NCBI GenBank assembly: GCA_913061095.1
Contig: CAJXVM010000013.1
Coordinates: 1-64,000 of the forward strand
DNA: 64,000 nt
Reading direction: 5' to 3'
Source: an uncultured Ignavibacteria bacterium
Lineage (GTDB): Bacteria; Bacteroidota; Ignavibacteria; SZUA-365
The position numbers and the translations under genes were made by a program. The notes under the pieces are model-generated. The model did no database searches, was not told the DNA's origin, and saw nothing but the letters and a program-made list of their open reading frames with translations. Positions 33,477 through 41,710 of the stretch are shown here, piece after piece (position 1 is the stretch's first letter; each line of letters opens with the position of its first letter).

Positions 33477-35582
33477 ATGGGTATGATGACAAAAATGCGC
33501 GAGAGAGCGCACGTCTTCATCATCGCGTTCGCCGTCATCTTCGTTGCCTTCTGGGTGGTCAGCGATGTCGACATCGGATCGATCATGCAGGGTTCGGCTA
33601 ATGAAATCGGAAATGTCGGCGGCAATGCCATTTCATATCAGGAGTTCCAGGCTGTCGTCGAGCAGGTTGCCGAACAGCGCCGTCAGGAGAATGAAGGCAA
33701 GGAACTGACAGAGAACGATTACATGCAGATCCGTGAACAGGTCTGGAATGATTTCGTCACGCAGTCCATCATCGAAAAGGCCATCGAGGAATTCGACATC
33801 CAGGTGACCGACGAGGAAATACGCGATTGGATCTGGGATGTAAACAATCCACCCCAGCAGTTGGCGCAGTATTTCATGGATTCCACCGGCCGATTCAACG
33901 CTGAAACATACCAGCAGTTCCTTCGCAATCCCGGTCCCGAAAACGAGGAAGCGCTCATCGCCATTGAGCAGCAGCTCCGTTCCGAACTTCTGCGTTCGAA
34001 ACTGACGAACATTCTCAGCTCCTCCGTCATCGTTTCCGAACAGCAGGTCAAGGACGAATTCCTCAAGACCAACCTCGACTTCAACGTGAGCTACGTACTC
34101 TTCGATCCCCGCGTTTTTGCGGCCACCGACACGGCTGCTCCGACGGAAGAAGAATTCAGGGAATACTACGAAGAGAACAAGGAACAGTTCAAGATCGATG
34201 AGATGCGGAAGCTCAAGTATGTGCTCTTCGAGGAAACCCCGTCCAAGGGCGACACTAACGCGATCGTGAACGAACTGCGCACGCTGAAGGAAATCGCGGA
34301 CGGCGGCGGTGACTTTCTTGAGCTCGTCGACGCCAATTCCGAGGAACCATATGATTCCACTGCCTGGGTCACGCGCGACCAGGTTCCGGATGCCGTCTCC
34401 GACAGCGTATTTCCCGCACCGGTCGGTTCCATTGTGGGTCCCGTGCCCAATGAGACCGGACTCTCATTGTACAGAGTGATGGACGCGCGCGAAGGAGAGA
34501 ACACTCTGTATAAGGCGTCACATATCCTGCTTCGCACAGACGGCGGACAGGACGACGCGGCACAGAAGGCAAAAGCGGAGGAAGTACTTGCCAAGGCGCG
34601 CGCCGGTGAGGATTTCGATCGCCTCGCGGCGCAGTACTCCGAGGAACCCGGTGCTGCGGAACGCGGCGGCTCACTTCCCTGGTTCGGGGAGGGACGAATG
34701 GTTGAGGAATTCCAGAATGCGGTCATGGGTGCGCGTCCCGGGCAGATCCTCGGCCCGGTGAAAACGCAGTTCGGCTACCATGTGATCAAGATGGAAGGAA
34801 CGACGCGCCGCGAAGTGAAACTTGCCGAGTTGCGGATGTCCATCCGCGCCGGATCCCGCACACGCGACGATATTTTCGAGCGCGCGCGCAATTTCGGGTA
34901 CTTCGCCACTGAAAACGGCTTCGAGCAGGAAGCACAGCAGAGCGAACTGCAGATCCAGGAAACACCGGATTTTGCGAAGCAGACCGGTTCGTATATCCCC
35001 AACATCGGAACAAATCCCGCACTGATGAAATTTGCCTTTGAGAACGGTGTGGGTGAGATCAGTGACGTGCATCGTGCCGCGGGCGGCTATGTCGTTGCCA
35101 TGATTTCTGATGAGCGCGATGCCGGATACCGCACGCTCGACGAAGTTCGAGATCAGATCAAGCCGCAGGTGATCTTTGAGCGCCAGATGAAAAAGACAAT
35201 GGAAAAGGCAAATTCCATTGTCTCGGCAGGAAAGACACTCGAACAGATCGCCAGTGCCGATCCCAATCTCAACGTGGAGAGTCCTCCGCCTTTCAAACTC
35301 CAGAACGGTGTGCCGAATGTCGGCCGCGACCAGAATTTCATCGGCCGCTTGCTCGCACTCGATGTGGGTAAACGCACGGAACCGTTCCGCGGAATGCGCG
35401 GCGTCTATGTCGCGCGCCTGAACGCCAAATCCGATTTTGACGAAACGGCCTTCAAGGTGAAAAAAGAGGAAATCCGCAAGCAGCAGCTCTCCAGACTGCA
35501 GAATGAATTCGTGCAGTCCTGGCTTGAGGAAAAGCGGGACGAAATTGACGTCGTTGATAATCGGGACAGATTTTTCCGTTGA
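33477..35582 (+). CDS. PpiD-like peptidyl-prolyl isomerase/periplasmic chaperone
   Basis: 701 residues. A single N-terminal membrane anchor (VFIIAFAVIFVAFWVVSDV) is followed by a SurA_N-like chaperone region (residues about 40-190). A parvulin domain lies around residues 340-440 (YKASHILLRTDG... SEEPGAAERGGSLPWFGEGRMVEEFQNAV... GPVKTQFGYHVIKM), and a second PPIase-like region follows. This is the layout of PpiD/SurA-type folding factors, which escort outer-membrane proteins as they leave the Sec channel. It fits the many barrel genes nearby. Confidence 0.9.
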   Translation: MGMMTKMRERAHVFIIAFAVIFVAFWVVSDVDIGSIMQGSANEIGNVGGNAISYQEFQAVVEQVAEQRRQENEGKELTENDYMQIREQVWNDFVTQSIIEKAIEEFDIQVTDEEIRDWIWDVNNPPQQLAQYFMDSTGRFNAETYQQFLRNPGPENEEALIAIEQQLRSELLRSKLTNILSSSVIVSEQQVKDEFLKTNLDFNVSYVLFDPRVFAATDTAAPTEEEFREYYEENKEQFKIDEMRKLKYVLFEETPSKGDTNAIVNELRTLKEIADGGGDFLELVDANSEEPYDSTAWVTRDQVPDAVSDSVFPAPVGSIVGPVPNETGLSLYRVMDAREGENTLYKASHILLRTDGGQDDAAQKAKAEEVLAKARAGEDFDRLAAQYSEEPGAAERGGSLPWFGEGRMVEEFQNAVMGARPGQILGPVKTQFGYHVIKMEGTTRREVKLAELRMSIRAGSRTRDDIFERARNFGYFATENGFEQEAQQSELQIQETPDFAKQTGSYIPNIGTNPALMKFAFENGVGEISDVHRAAGGYVVAMISDERDAGYRTLDEVRDQIKPQVIFERQMKKTMEKANSIVSAGKTLEQIASADPNLNVESPPPFKLQNGVPNVGRDQNFIGRLLALDVGKRTEPFRGMRGVYVARLNAKSDFDETAFKVKKEEIRKQQLSRLQNEFVQSWLEEKRDEIDVVDNRDRFFR

Positions 35583-35583
35583 T

Positions 35584-36309
35584 ATGACACGCGCAGACGT
35601 GAAAAGCCCCCGGGTGAAATCCGCTGGAACAGCGCTTCTCCGGGGGCTTTTCCTTTTCCTGCTCACGCTGCCCCTGCACGCGCAGACAGGCGACCACTCG
35701 ATTGCCCTCTCCGTCGGATATCTCGACGCATCCCAGATTTTCCTCTACCCGCAGTCTTCGGATCCCGTGCTGCGTGATGAAACCGCCGACATCGGTAGCA
35801 GTTTCTGCTATGCCGGCGGATATCGCTTCAATCTGTATCCTTCCATCGCGGTACAGCTGCACGCGGAGTATGTTTCTGGCCGCAGCAGCCGCAGCGATCA
35901 GGTCGGAACTGTCGAGAAAAATGGTTTCGACGTGTGGCTTCTGGAAGCGAATGCCGTATTCACTCTTCCCTTCAGCACCCGGCGCTTTCAGATGTATGTC
36001 GGCGGGGGCGGGGGCATGTATCTCGGACGCCGCATACACTCGATCGCCGGCGTGTCCGCGGAAACCGTTTCATCAACACCCGCTGTCGGGATCCACGTAC
36101 TCGTCGGCGCGGAATATATGCTTACCGAGCACCTCGCAGTGCGAGCCGACATCATTTTCCGCGATCCGCAGATTTCCGCGGAAAACCGTTTCCCTCAGGA
36201 ACGCGTTCTGTCCAACGGAGTCGAATATCCCCTCCGCGATGAACCCTTCCGTTCCCATATCAATCTCAACGGAAACGTCTACTCACTCGGATGGTCCTGG
36301 TATTTCTGA
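35584..36309 (+). CDS. Outer-membrane beta-barrel protein, unknown
   Basis: 241 residues from the ATG at 35584, one base after the ppiD stop. A GTG at 35614 gives 231 residues and a cleaner signal peptide (KSAGTALLRGLFLFLLTLPLHAQ). The mature part has barrel strands (HSIALSVGYLDASQIFLYPQ, YAGGYRFNLYPSIAVQLHAEYV, FQMYVGGGGGMYLGRR) and ends LGWSWYF with the terminal Phe. A perfect 13-bp inverted repeat that looks like a terminator lies inside the signal-coding region. Confidence 0.7.
   Translation: MTRADVKSPRVKSAGTALLRGLFLFLLTLPLHAQTGDHSIALSVGYLDASQIFLYPQSSDPVLRDETADIGSSFCYAGGYRFNLYPSIAVQLHAEYVSGRSSRSDQVGTVEKNGFDVWLLEANAVFTLPFSTRRFQMYVGGGGGMYLGRRIHSIAGVSAETVSSTPAVGIHVLVGAEYMLTEHLAVRADIIFRDPQISAENRFPQERVLSNGVEYPLRDEPFRSHINLNGNVYSLGWSWYF
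35601..35656 (+). terminator. Terminator-like hairpin inside the start of the barrel gene
   Basis: GAAAAGCCCCCGG (35601-35613) pairs perfectly with CCGGGGGCTTTTC (35640-35652), loop of 26 nt, followed by CTTTTCC. It lies within the first codons of the barrel gene, just after ppiD. It could terminate ppiD transcripts or attenuate the downstream gene. Confidence 0.55.
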
Positions 36310-36394
36310 TTTCTCGCGCACACGCGCTGTTCGGCGTTCGTCCCTGAGCCTGCACTGATCCTTTCCTCCCATCGTGACTCTTCCTTCCCCTGAA

Positions 36395-38029
36395 TTACAT
36401 CTTCTCCGGCGCTGAGATTCCGATGACGGAAAATCCATTGGCAAGCACCTGCCGTGTTGCATGACACAGTGAGAGACGTGCGGCGCTGAGTTCGCGGTTT
36501 TCCGTCACTACCCGGCAGTCGTGGTAAAACTTGTGGAACGCGGTGGCGAGGTTGTGCAGGTACGTACAGAGATGCTGCGTTTCATAGGTGCGCGCACTGA
36601 GCGAAATGATCTCCGGGAACTGCTGGAGTTCCTTGATAAGTGCGATTTCCGATTCATGCGTCAGCAGCGACAGCTTTTCGGTGTCGCCGGTCGCGGGCAT
36701 CCCTTCGCTCTCCGCGAAGCGCAGAATGCTGGCGATACGCGCGTGCGCATACTGCAGGTAATAGACGGGATTGCTCTCACTCTGTTCCTGCGCGAGTTTG
36801 ATGTCGAACTCGAGATGCGAACTCGCCCCGCGCATGATGAAGAAGTACCGCACAGCATCCACGCCGACATCCTCGATCAGGTCATCGAGCGAATAGACGT
36901 TTCCTGAACGCTTGCTCATTTTGACGACCTCCCCGTCGCTGACGAAACTCACCATCTGATGTATGATGACATCAACGTGATCGGTCGAAAGATCCATCGC
37001 GCGCACGGCCGCCAGCACATCGGGAATGGTAGCGATGTGATCGGCACCGAAGATATCGATGATTCTGTCGTCGCCACGGAGAATTTTTTCCCGGTGATAC
37101 GCGATGTCCGGAAGACGATATGTGGGCTCACCACTGCTCTTAATGATGACGCGATCCTTGTCCGCGCCGAATGCCGTTGTTTTCAGCCAGACGGCGCCGT
37201 CCTTGTCATACGCGAGTTCCTTCTCGCGCAGGGCGTTCAGTACGTCGTCGATCTTTCCGTCTCTGTACAGACTGTCTTCGTTGAAGAACACGTCGTGATG
37301 AACGGCAAGCCGATCCAGTGTGCGACGGATGGTCGCGAAGCACCACTGCTCACCGGTAGAACGAAAGAAGTCGAGATCGGCATCCATCATGGAGTCGCCA
37401 TGCTCCTCGGATATGGCCTCGGCAATCTCGGAAATGTACTCGCCGGCATAATGGATATTTTCCTCTCTGATTTCCTCACCGTGACGTGCACGGTAACGTT
37501 CGCGTACCGTGATGGCGAGGTTCTGCATCTGGTTGCCGGCATTGTTGAAGTAGTATTCCCGCGTCACCTTCCATCCCGTGCGCTCCAGCAGCGAACATAC
37601 CGTTTCTCCTATGCAGACCTGCCGTCCGTGACCGGCGTGCAGAGGACCGGTGGGATTGGCGCTGACCCATTCTACATTGACGGACTTCCCGCGATGCTCG
37701 TCTGTCGATCCATATGTATGCCCCCTTGTGAGAATCTCCGACAGGACCTCATAGAGATATGTATCAGCAAAGCGGAAATTTATGAATCCCGGGCCGGCAA
37801 TCTCGACAGCTGCAATTCTCTTCGTATCAAGTTGCAGTCCATCGACGATATCCTGCGCGATCTGCCGCGGATTCTTTTTCAGTATACGTGCCAGTGTCAT
37901 GGCGACGTTCGTGGCGAGATCGCCATGTTCGGCAATATTCGGTTTTTCGAAGACGATCTGCTCGTCCGTCACAGACACACCCATCGATTTCAGAGTAGTC
38001 CGGAGCTGTTCTTTCAGATATTGTTTCAT
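36395..38029 (-). CDS. argS: Arginyl-tRNA synthetase
   Basis: 544 residues from the ATG at 38029 (MKQYLKEQLRTTL), the usual class I ArgRS N-terminus; the reading from 38074 adds an atypical extension. The HIGH-type motif appears as ANPTGPLHAGHGRQV, the KMSK-type motif as VVKMSKRSGN. The anticodon-binding DALR domain is at the end (YLQYAHARIASILRF... CHATRQVLANGFSVIGISAPEKM). It charges tRNA-Arg. It is followed on the same strand by nothing until the barrel gene, which converges on it. Confidence 0.96.
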   Translation of the reverse strand: MKQYLKEQLRTTLKSMGVSVTDEQIVFEKPNIAEHGDLATNVAMTLARILKKNPRQIAQDIVDGLQLDTKRIAAVEIAGPGFINFRFADTYLYEVLSEILTRGHTYGSTDEHRGKSVNVEWVSANPTGPLHAGHGRQVCIGETVCSLLERTGWKVTREYYFNNAGNQMQNLAITVRERYRARHGEEIREENIHYAGEYISEIAEAISEEHGDSMMDADLDFFRSTGEQWCFATIRRTLDRLAVHHDVFFNEDSLYRDGKIDDVLNALREKELAYDKDGAVWLKTTAFGADKDRVIIKSSGEPTYRLPDIAYHREKILRGDDRIIDIFGADHIATIPDVLAAVRAMDLSTDHVDVIIHQMVSFVSDGEVVKMSKRSGNVYSLDDLIEDVGVDAVRYFFIMRGASSHLEFDIKLAQEQSESNPVYYLQYAHARIASILRFAESEGMPATGDTEKLSLLTHESEIALIKELQQFPEIISLSARTYETQHLCTYLHNLATAFHKFYHDCRVVTENRELSAARLSLCHATRQVLANGFSVIGISAPEKM

Positions 38030-38074
38030 ACGGATTTCAGGTGGGATGAATACACTCGAAAATGCCCGGCACAC

Positions 38075-38419
38075 TTAATCCGAGATGCGGGTCTGCGGCG
38101 CGTCTCCCCAGAGGCGCTCGATCTCATAGTACCTTCGTACCTTAGGAAGAAAGATGTGAACAACGACATCGACGAAGTCAAGCAGGGCCCATTGCAGCGA
38201 ATCGAAACCTTCCTTTCGCCAGACCTTTGCATCATGCTCTGCCGTGCCGTCCATGATCGCGTCTGCAATCGCCTTGACCTGCGTATCAGATTCTCCGCTG
38301 CAGATCACGAAGAAATTTGTCACGTCGGACAGACCTGACAGATCGAGGATGACGACGTCCTGTGCCTTTTTTGTGACGGCGAGTTCCGCTGTCAGTTTCG
38401 CGAGTTCCTGTGCTTCCAA
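38075..38419 (-). CDS. rsfS: Ribosomal silencing factor RsfS
   Basis: 114 residues, the normal size. The conserved elements are all there: KAQDVVILDLSGLSDVTNFFVICSGESDTQVKAIAD, WALLDFVDVVVHIFLPKVRRYYEIERLWGDA. It binds ribosomal protein uL14 and blocks subunit joining when cells starve. It lies between the LytR_C gene and argS on the same strand, 45 bp before the argS start, suggesting an operon. Confidence 0.95.
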   Translation of the reverse strand: MEAQELAKLTAELAVTKKAQDVVILDLSGLSDVTNFFVICSGESDTQVKAIADAIMDGTAEHDAKVWRKEGFDSLQWALLDFVDVVVHIFLPKVRRYYEIERLWGDAPQTRISD

Positions 38420-38440
38420 GTGTTTCTGCCCTTGTTGAAC

Positions 38441-38914
38441 TTACTGCGACGGTTTGAGCTGTTCGTAGTCTCTCCCTATCACCACGGATACATTCAGATA
38501 GTAGTCCGGATTGATCTGCTGGACAATGTTCTTTTCATCGATGCCGAGGGCGTAGGCCACCTTGCGGGCTGCTGCAAGATCGCCTGTTCTGTCGATCACA
38601 AGCGATTCCTCCACATCAAAGGTCTTGTAATTCGCGGACTGCACGACATCGAAATTTCTTTTTCGCAGATAATCGGTAAAATCCTGTGCGATTCCGCGCA
38701 CGCCACAGCCATTGAGTACGTCGAGCTGAATGATCTCGCCGGCTGCATCGCCGAGTTCAGGAGACTCGGTGGTCCATTCGACCGGCTTGTTCACGATCGA
38801 ATTGGTGATGAACGAATAGAGAAGAAAAAAAACAATGACACCGAGAATAACGATGACAATGTTGAGAATGAGATTTCGCGGACTGAGCTGTTTTTTCTTT
38901 CCTACCCTTGCCAT
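38441..38914 (-). CDS. Membrane-anchored LytR C-terminal domain protein
   Basis: 157 residues from the ATG at 38914 (MARVGKKKQ); longer starts are out of place. One membrane helix (LILNIVIVILGVIVFFLLYSF), then a LytR_C domain (IIQLDVLNGCGVRGIAQDFTDYLRKRNFDVVQSANYKTFDVEESLVIDR... GRDYEQLKPS). The domain usually ends LytR-CpsA-Psr proteins or stands alone next to rsfS in Bacteroidota-type genomes. Role probably in the cell envelope. It is 21 bp upstream of rsfS and in operon with it. Confidence 0.85.
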   Translation of the reverse strand: MARVGKKKQLSPRNLILNIVIVILGVIVFFLLYSFITNSIVNKPVEWTTESPELGDAAGEIIQLDVLNGCGVRGIAQDFTDYLRKRNFDVVQSANYKTFDVEESLVIDRTGDLAAARKVAYALGIDEKNIVQQINPDYYLNVSVVIGRDYEQLKPSQ

Positions 38915-38927
38915 ACCTGAATATACG

Positions 38928-38953
38928 AAAAAAAGCCGAGTCCCTGACCCGGC
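38928..38953 (-). terminator. Rho-independent terminator (minus strand)
   Basis: On the minus strand, GCCGGGTC and GACTCGGC form an 8-bp stem (one G-U pair) with loop AGG, followed by seven T. It ends the exported-protein gene at 38981-39499 just before the lytR_C gene starts. Confidence 0.8.
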
Positions 38954-38980
38954 CATTTTTTGTCGCGAGGGTGCTTCCGT

Positions 38981-39499
38981 TTACCATCCGTCATCGAATT
39001 CATCGCGGAAAAAACCGATTCCGAGTGGAGATCCGTATCCGTAGCGGCTGTAGTACGGATCATAGACCGTTGTCGGCATGTTCCGGTACTGAAGACTGAT
39101 ATGCATGTCTTTTGTCGGCCGGTAATCAACGCTGGCGCGGCGCAGGAAAATACCTGTCAGATCATTCTTGAACATCGAGGATGCGCTGCCGAAGGGGGAG
39201 AAGAGCATGGAAATATCCGCACGCACAGTCAGGGGTTCTGATATTCGGTACCGAAGACTGTTCGTGTACATGGATACGCCCATTCCCTGATCGCCGAACA
39301 TGCCGTAGCTGAACGAAAGGCTGTGCCGCATGTCCAGATTCTCCGGATGAAAGAAACCGAGAATAGCGGAATGCCCAGAGGACTCTGTCATCCCCTCTGT
39401 CACGGATGGGCGTCGGGGCTCTTCACCGCGAAACTGGGAGAGCAGTGTCGACGGCAGCAGCAGAATGGTAACAATGACGGCTATTCGCAGCATGGGCAT
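38981..39499 (-). CDS. Exported protein of unknown function
   Basis: 172 residues, or 170 from the ATG at 39493. Signal peptide (LRIAVIVTILLLPSTLLSQ). The mature protein has beta-strand patterns (RHSLSFSYGMFGDQGMGVSMYTNSLRYRI, VRADISMLFSPFG) and Tyr/Gly-rich end (YDPYYSRYGYGSPLGIGFF). It may be a small outer-membrane or periplasmic beta protein. I do not recognise a family. It is divergent to dnaA, facing away from the origin. Confidence 0.65.
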   Translation of the reverse strand: MPMLRIAVIVTILLLPSTLLSQFRGEEPRRPSVTEGMTESSGHSAILGFFHPENLDMRHSLSFSYGMFGDQGMGVSMYTNSLRYRISEPLTVRADISMLFSPFGSASSMFKNDLTGIFLRRASVDYRPTKDMHISLQYRNMPTTVYDPYYSRYGYGSPLGIGFFRDEFDDGW

Positions 39500-39994
39500 T
39501 CGGATTCTGTGAAAATCACAACTGGAATTCTACGCATGCGGGCAGATAAAATCAAGTCAGGACGCCGTCTATCGCCGCGATATCCCGCAGGCAGCCGGAC
39601 AGAAAAAAAACCTGAAAAAATCTTTCTCCCGTAAGTCTTTGCAGGTGCCGTACTTTGAAAAAATCAAGTCCTGAGCAAACTTTTTTCATATTGAAAATCA
39701 CTTGCGGACTCTCTATACTAACCTTCGAACGCAAGCCGCTTTTTAATGTGAATAACCTGTGAATAAGTCTTGTGTTCTGTAGAGAACAGAGCTTATACGG
39801 TCCGCTGCCTTTTATCTCCCGAAAGAGGAAAATCGAGACCTTCCCGACGCTCTTATACTAAGTCGTTTATCTGGAATAGCTTACTGGAATCTGACCCTCA
39901 GATACCGTGGTGTTGTATGTTTTCACGACAATAGCGGCGAACAATTGACCTCCATGCTCCTTTTTTTCTGGTCCTGTGAATAACTTTATTGAAT
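39500..39994. promoter_or_regulatory. AT-rich dnaA upstream region with DnaA boxes and promoter
   Basis: A strong sigma70-type promoter, TTGAAA (39691-39696) and TATACT (39714-39719) with a 17-bp spacer, points to dnaA. Two DnaA-box-like TGTGAATAA sites lie at 39747-39755 and 39758-39766, 11 bp apart, that is one helical turn. A third (39975-39983) is 11 bp before the dnaA ATG, a position suited to autoregulation. A second TATACT is at 39854-39859. There is no gene in this stretch. Confidence 0.7.
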
Positions 39995-41407
39995 ATGGCA
40001 CTTGTTTCGGAAAAAACAGCTGAATCTGCCTGGAAAGAATGTCTCGATCTGGTCCGGCCTCATCTCAAGCCGCTGACCTTTAAAACCTGGTTTGAACCCA
40101 TCATTCCCACAAATCTGGAAGGGACGTTGCTCACCGTCGAGGTTCCGAGCACGTATTTCTATGAATGGCTGGAGGAACATTACTTCGATCTTCTCCAGAA
40201 GTCCATTCACAGTGTGCTCGGGGCAGATGCCGTTCTTCAGTATGCCGTGAAGGTTCCTCGCAGTGAAGCAGCATCAGTCACCATGCCAGAGCCTTCTCAA
40301 GCAGGATTCTCCGCGGAACTCCTCCGGCCTGATCCGACATCGGCGAAGCCGCGCTCGAAGCATGAGGAGCCGTTCGTTACGAACCTCAATCCAAAATTCA
40401 CATTCGAAAGCTTCATTCGCGGAGACGGGAATCAGTTTGCCCGTGCCGCGGCACTGAATGTATCAAACAATCCGGGTGAAACGGCCTTTAATCCTCTCGT
40501 GCTCTACGGCGGTGTCGGTCTCGGAAAAACACATCTCATTCAGGCGATCGGAAATCATGTCTCCCGGAACAATCCCGGAAAGCGGGTGTATTACGTCAGC
40601 AGCGAGAAATTTACGATCGATTTCGTCGAAGCCATCGAGCGCAACAGCACCATCGAGTTTTCCAACTTCTATCGAAGCATGGATGTGCTCATCGTCGATG
40701 ATATTCAGTTCTTCTCCGGCAAGGAACGTACACAGGATACCTTTTTCCATACGTTCAATACGCTTCATCAACTGAAAAAACAGATCATTCTCTCATCAGA
40801 CAGGCCTCCGCGTGATCTCGTCGGGCTCGACGAGCGCCTTATTTCGCGATTTCAGTGCGGGCTGACGGTGGACATTCAACCGCCCGACCTGGAAACACGC
40901 ATTGCCATCCTGCGGAAAAAAGCAGAGAACGATCACATTGAAATTCCGCAGGACGTGATTGAGTTCATTGCGTCGAATGTGAAGTCCAACATCAGGGAAC
41001 TGGAAGGCTGCTACATCGGACTCATCGCGCGTCATACGCTTGAGCAGTGTCCGCTGGATGTATCTCTCGCGGAAAAAGTGCTCAAAAACGTCATCTCTTC
41101 GGACAAGAAGGATATCACTGTCGAGCAGATCCAGAAAATAGTCGCCGATCACTTCAAAATTCCAGAAAATTCACTTCGCGCAAAAACTCGCAAACAGGAA
41201 ATCGTCGTGCCTCGTCAGATCGCAATGTATCTCTCTAAAAATCTGACACGTGCGTCACTGAAAACGATCGGACTTCATTTTGGCGGCCGCGATCACAGTA
41301 CCATCATCCACGCGTGCAAAACCGTGGAGCGCAGTTTTGCCGAGGACGATTCGCTTCGCCAGCACGTTGAACAGCTCGAAAAACAGATCTCATACATTTC
41401 CCGATAA
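39995..41407 (+). CDS. dnaA: Chromosomal replication initiator protein DnaA
   Basis: 470 residues from the ATG at 39995; a TTG two codons upstream is less likely. Domain I is residues 1-90 (AWKECLDLVRPHLKPLTFKTWFEP), a short linker follows, then the AAA+ domain with Walker A GGVGLGKTH (about 171) and Walker B VLIVDDIQFF. Domain IV ends in the DnaA-box-binding signature GGRDHSTIIHACKTVE. It opens the origin and recruits the helicase. AT-rich DNA with DnaA boxes flanks the gene on both sides. Confidence 0.98.
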   Translation: MALVSEKTAESAWKECLDLVRPHLKPLTFKTWFEPIIPTNLEGTLLTVEVPSTYFYEWLEEHYFDLLQKSIHSVLGADAVLQYAVKVPRSEAASVTMPEPSQAGFSAELLRPDPTSAKPRSKHEEPFVTNLNPKFTFESFIRGDGNQFARAAALNVSNNPGETAFNPLVLYGGVGLGKTHLIQAIGNHVSRNNPGKRVYYVSSEKFTIDFVEAIERNSTIEFSNFYRSMDVLIVDDIQFFSGKERTQDTFFHTFNTLHQLKKQIILSSDRPPRDLVGLDERLISRFQCGLTVDIQPPDLETRIAILRKKAENDHIEIPQDVIEFIASNVKSNIRELEGCYIGLIARHTLEQCPLDVSLAEKVLKNVISSDKKDITVEQIQKIVADHFKIPENSLRAKTRKQEIVVPRQIAMYLSKNLTRASLKTIGLHFGGRDHSTIIHACKTVERSFAEDDSLRQHVEQLEKQISYISR

Positions 41408-41710
41408 CGTAATCCACTGATGGTTGAAAACCGTGTGGATAACTCCCTGAGGCAGCTTTCATTTTGTTGAAATCTGCCTTTTTTGTTTTTGCCGATCGGC
41501 TGCAAACACCACGAATGTCGTCTTCACACTGTTCTCACATATTACACACATGAAGTACATGTTTATATCTGACCACTGTATCTCATTGAAAACAATAACG
41601 TAAAACACTTCTAAACACTTTATCCACATATACACATGCCTAATAATAATTGGTTTTCATATACTTTCAGATCATTGTTCATGTATTTAGGCGGTTGACG
41701 GGAAAAGGTG
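41408..41710. other. Candidate oriC, downstream of dnaA
   Basis: About 300 bp of AT-rich DNA without a gene. Perfect DnaA boxes: TGTGGATAA (41434-41442, minus orientation) and TTATCCACA (41620-41628). A near match TTACACACA is at 41542-41550. The run from 41560 to 41690 is very AT-rich (aaacaataacgtaaaacact and following) and could be the unwinding element. With the boxes upstream of dnaA this suggests a bipartite origin. Confidence 0.75.
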
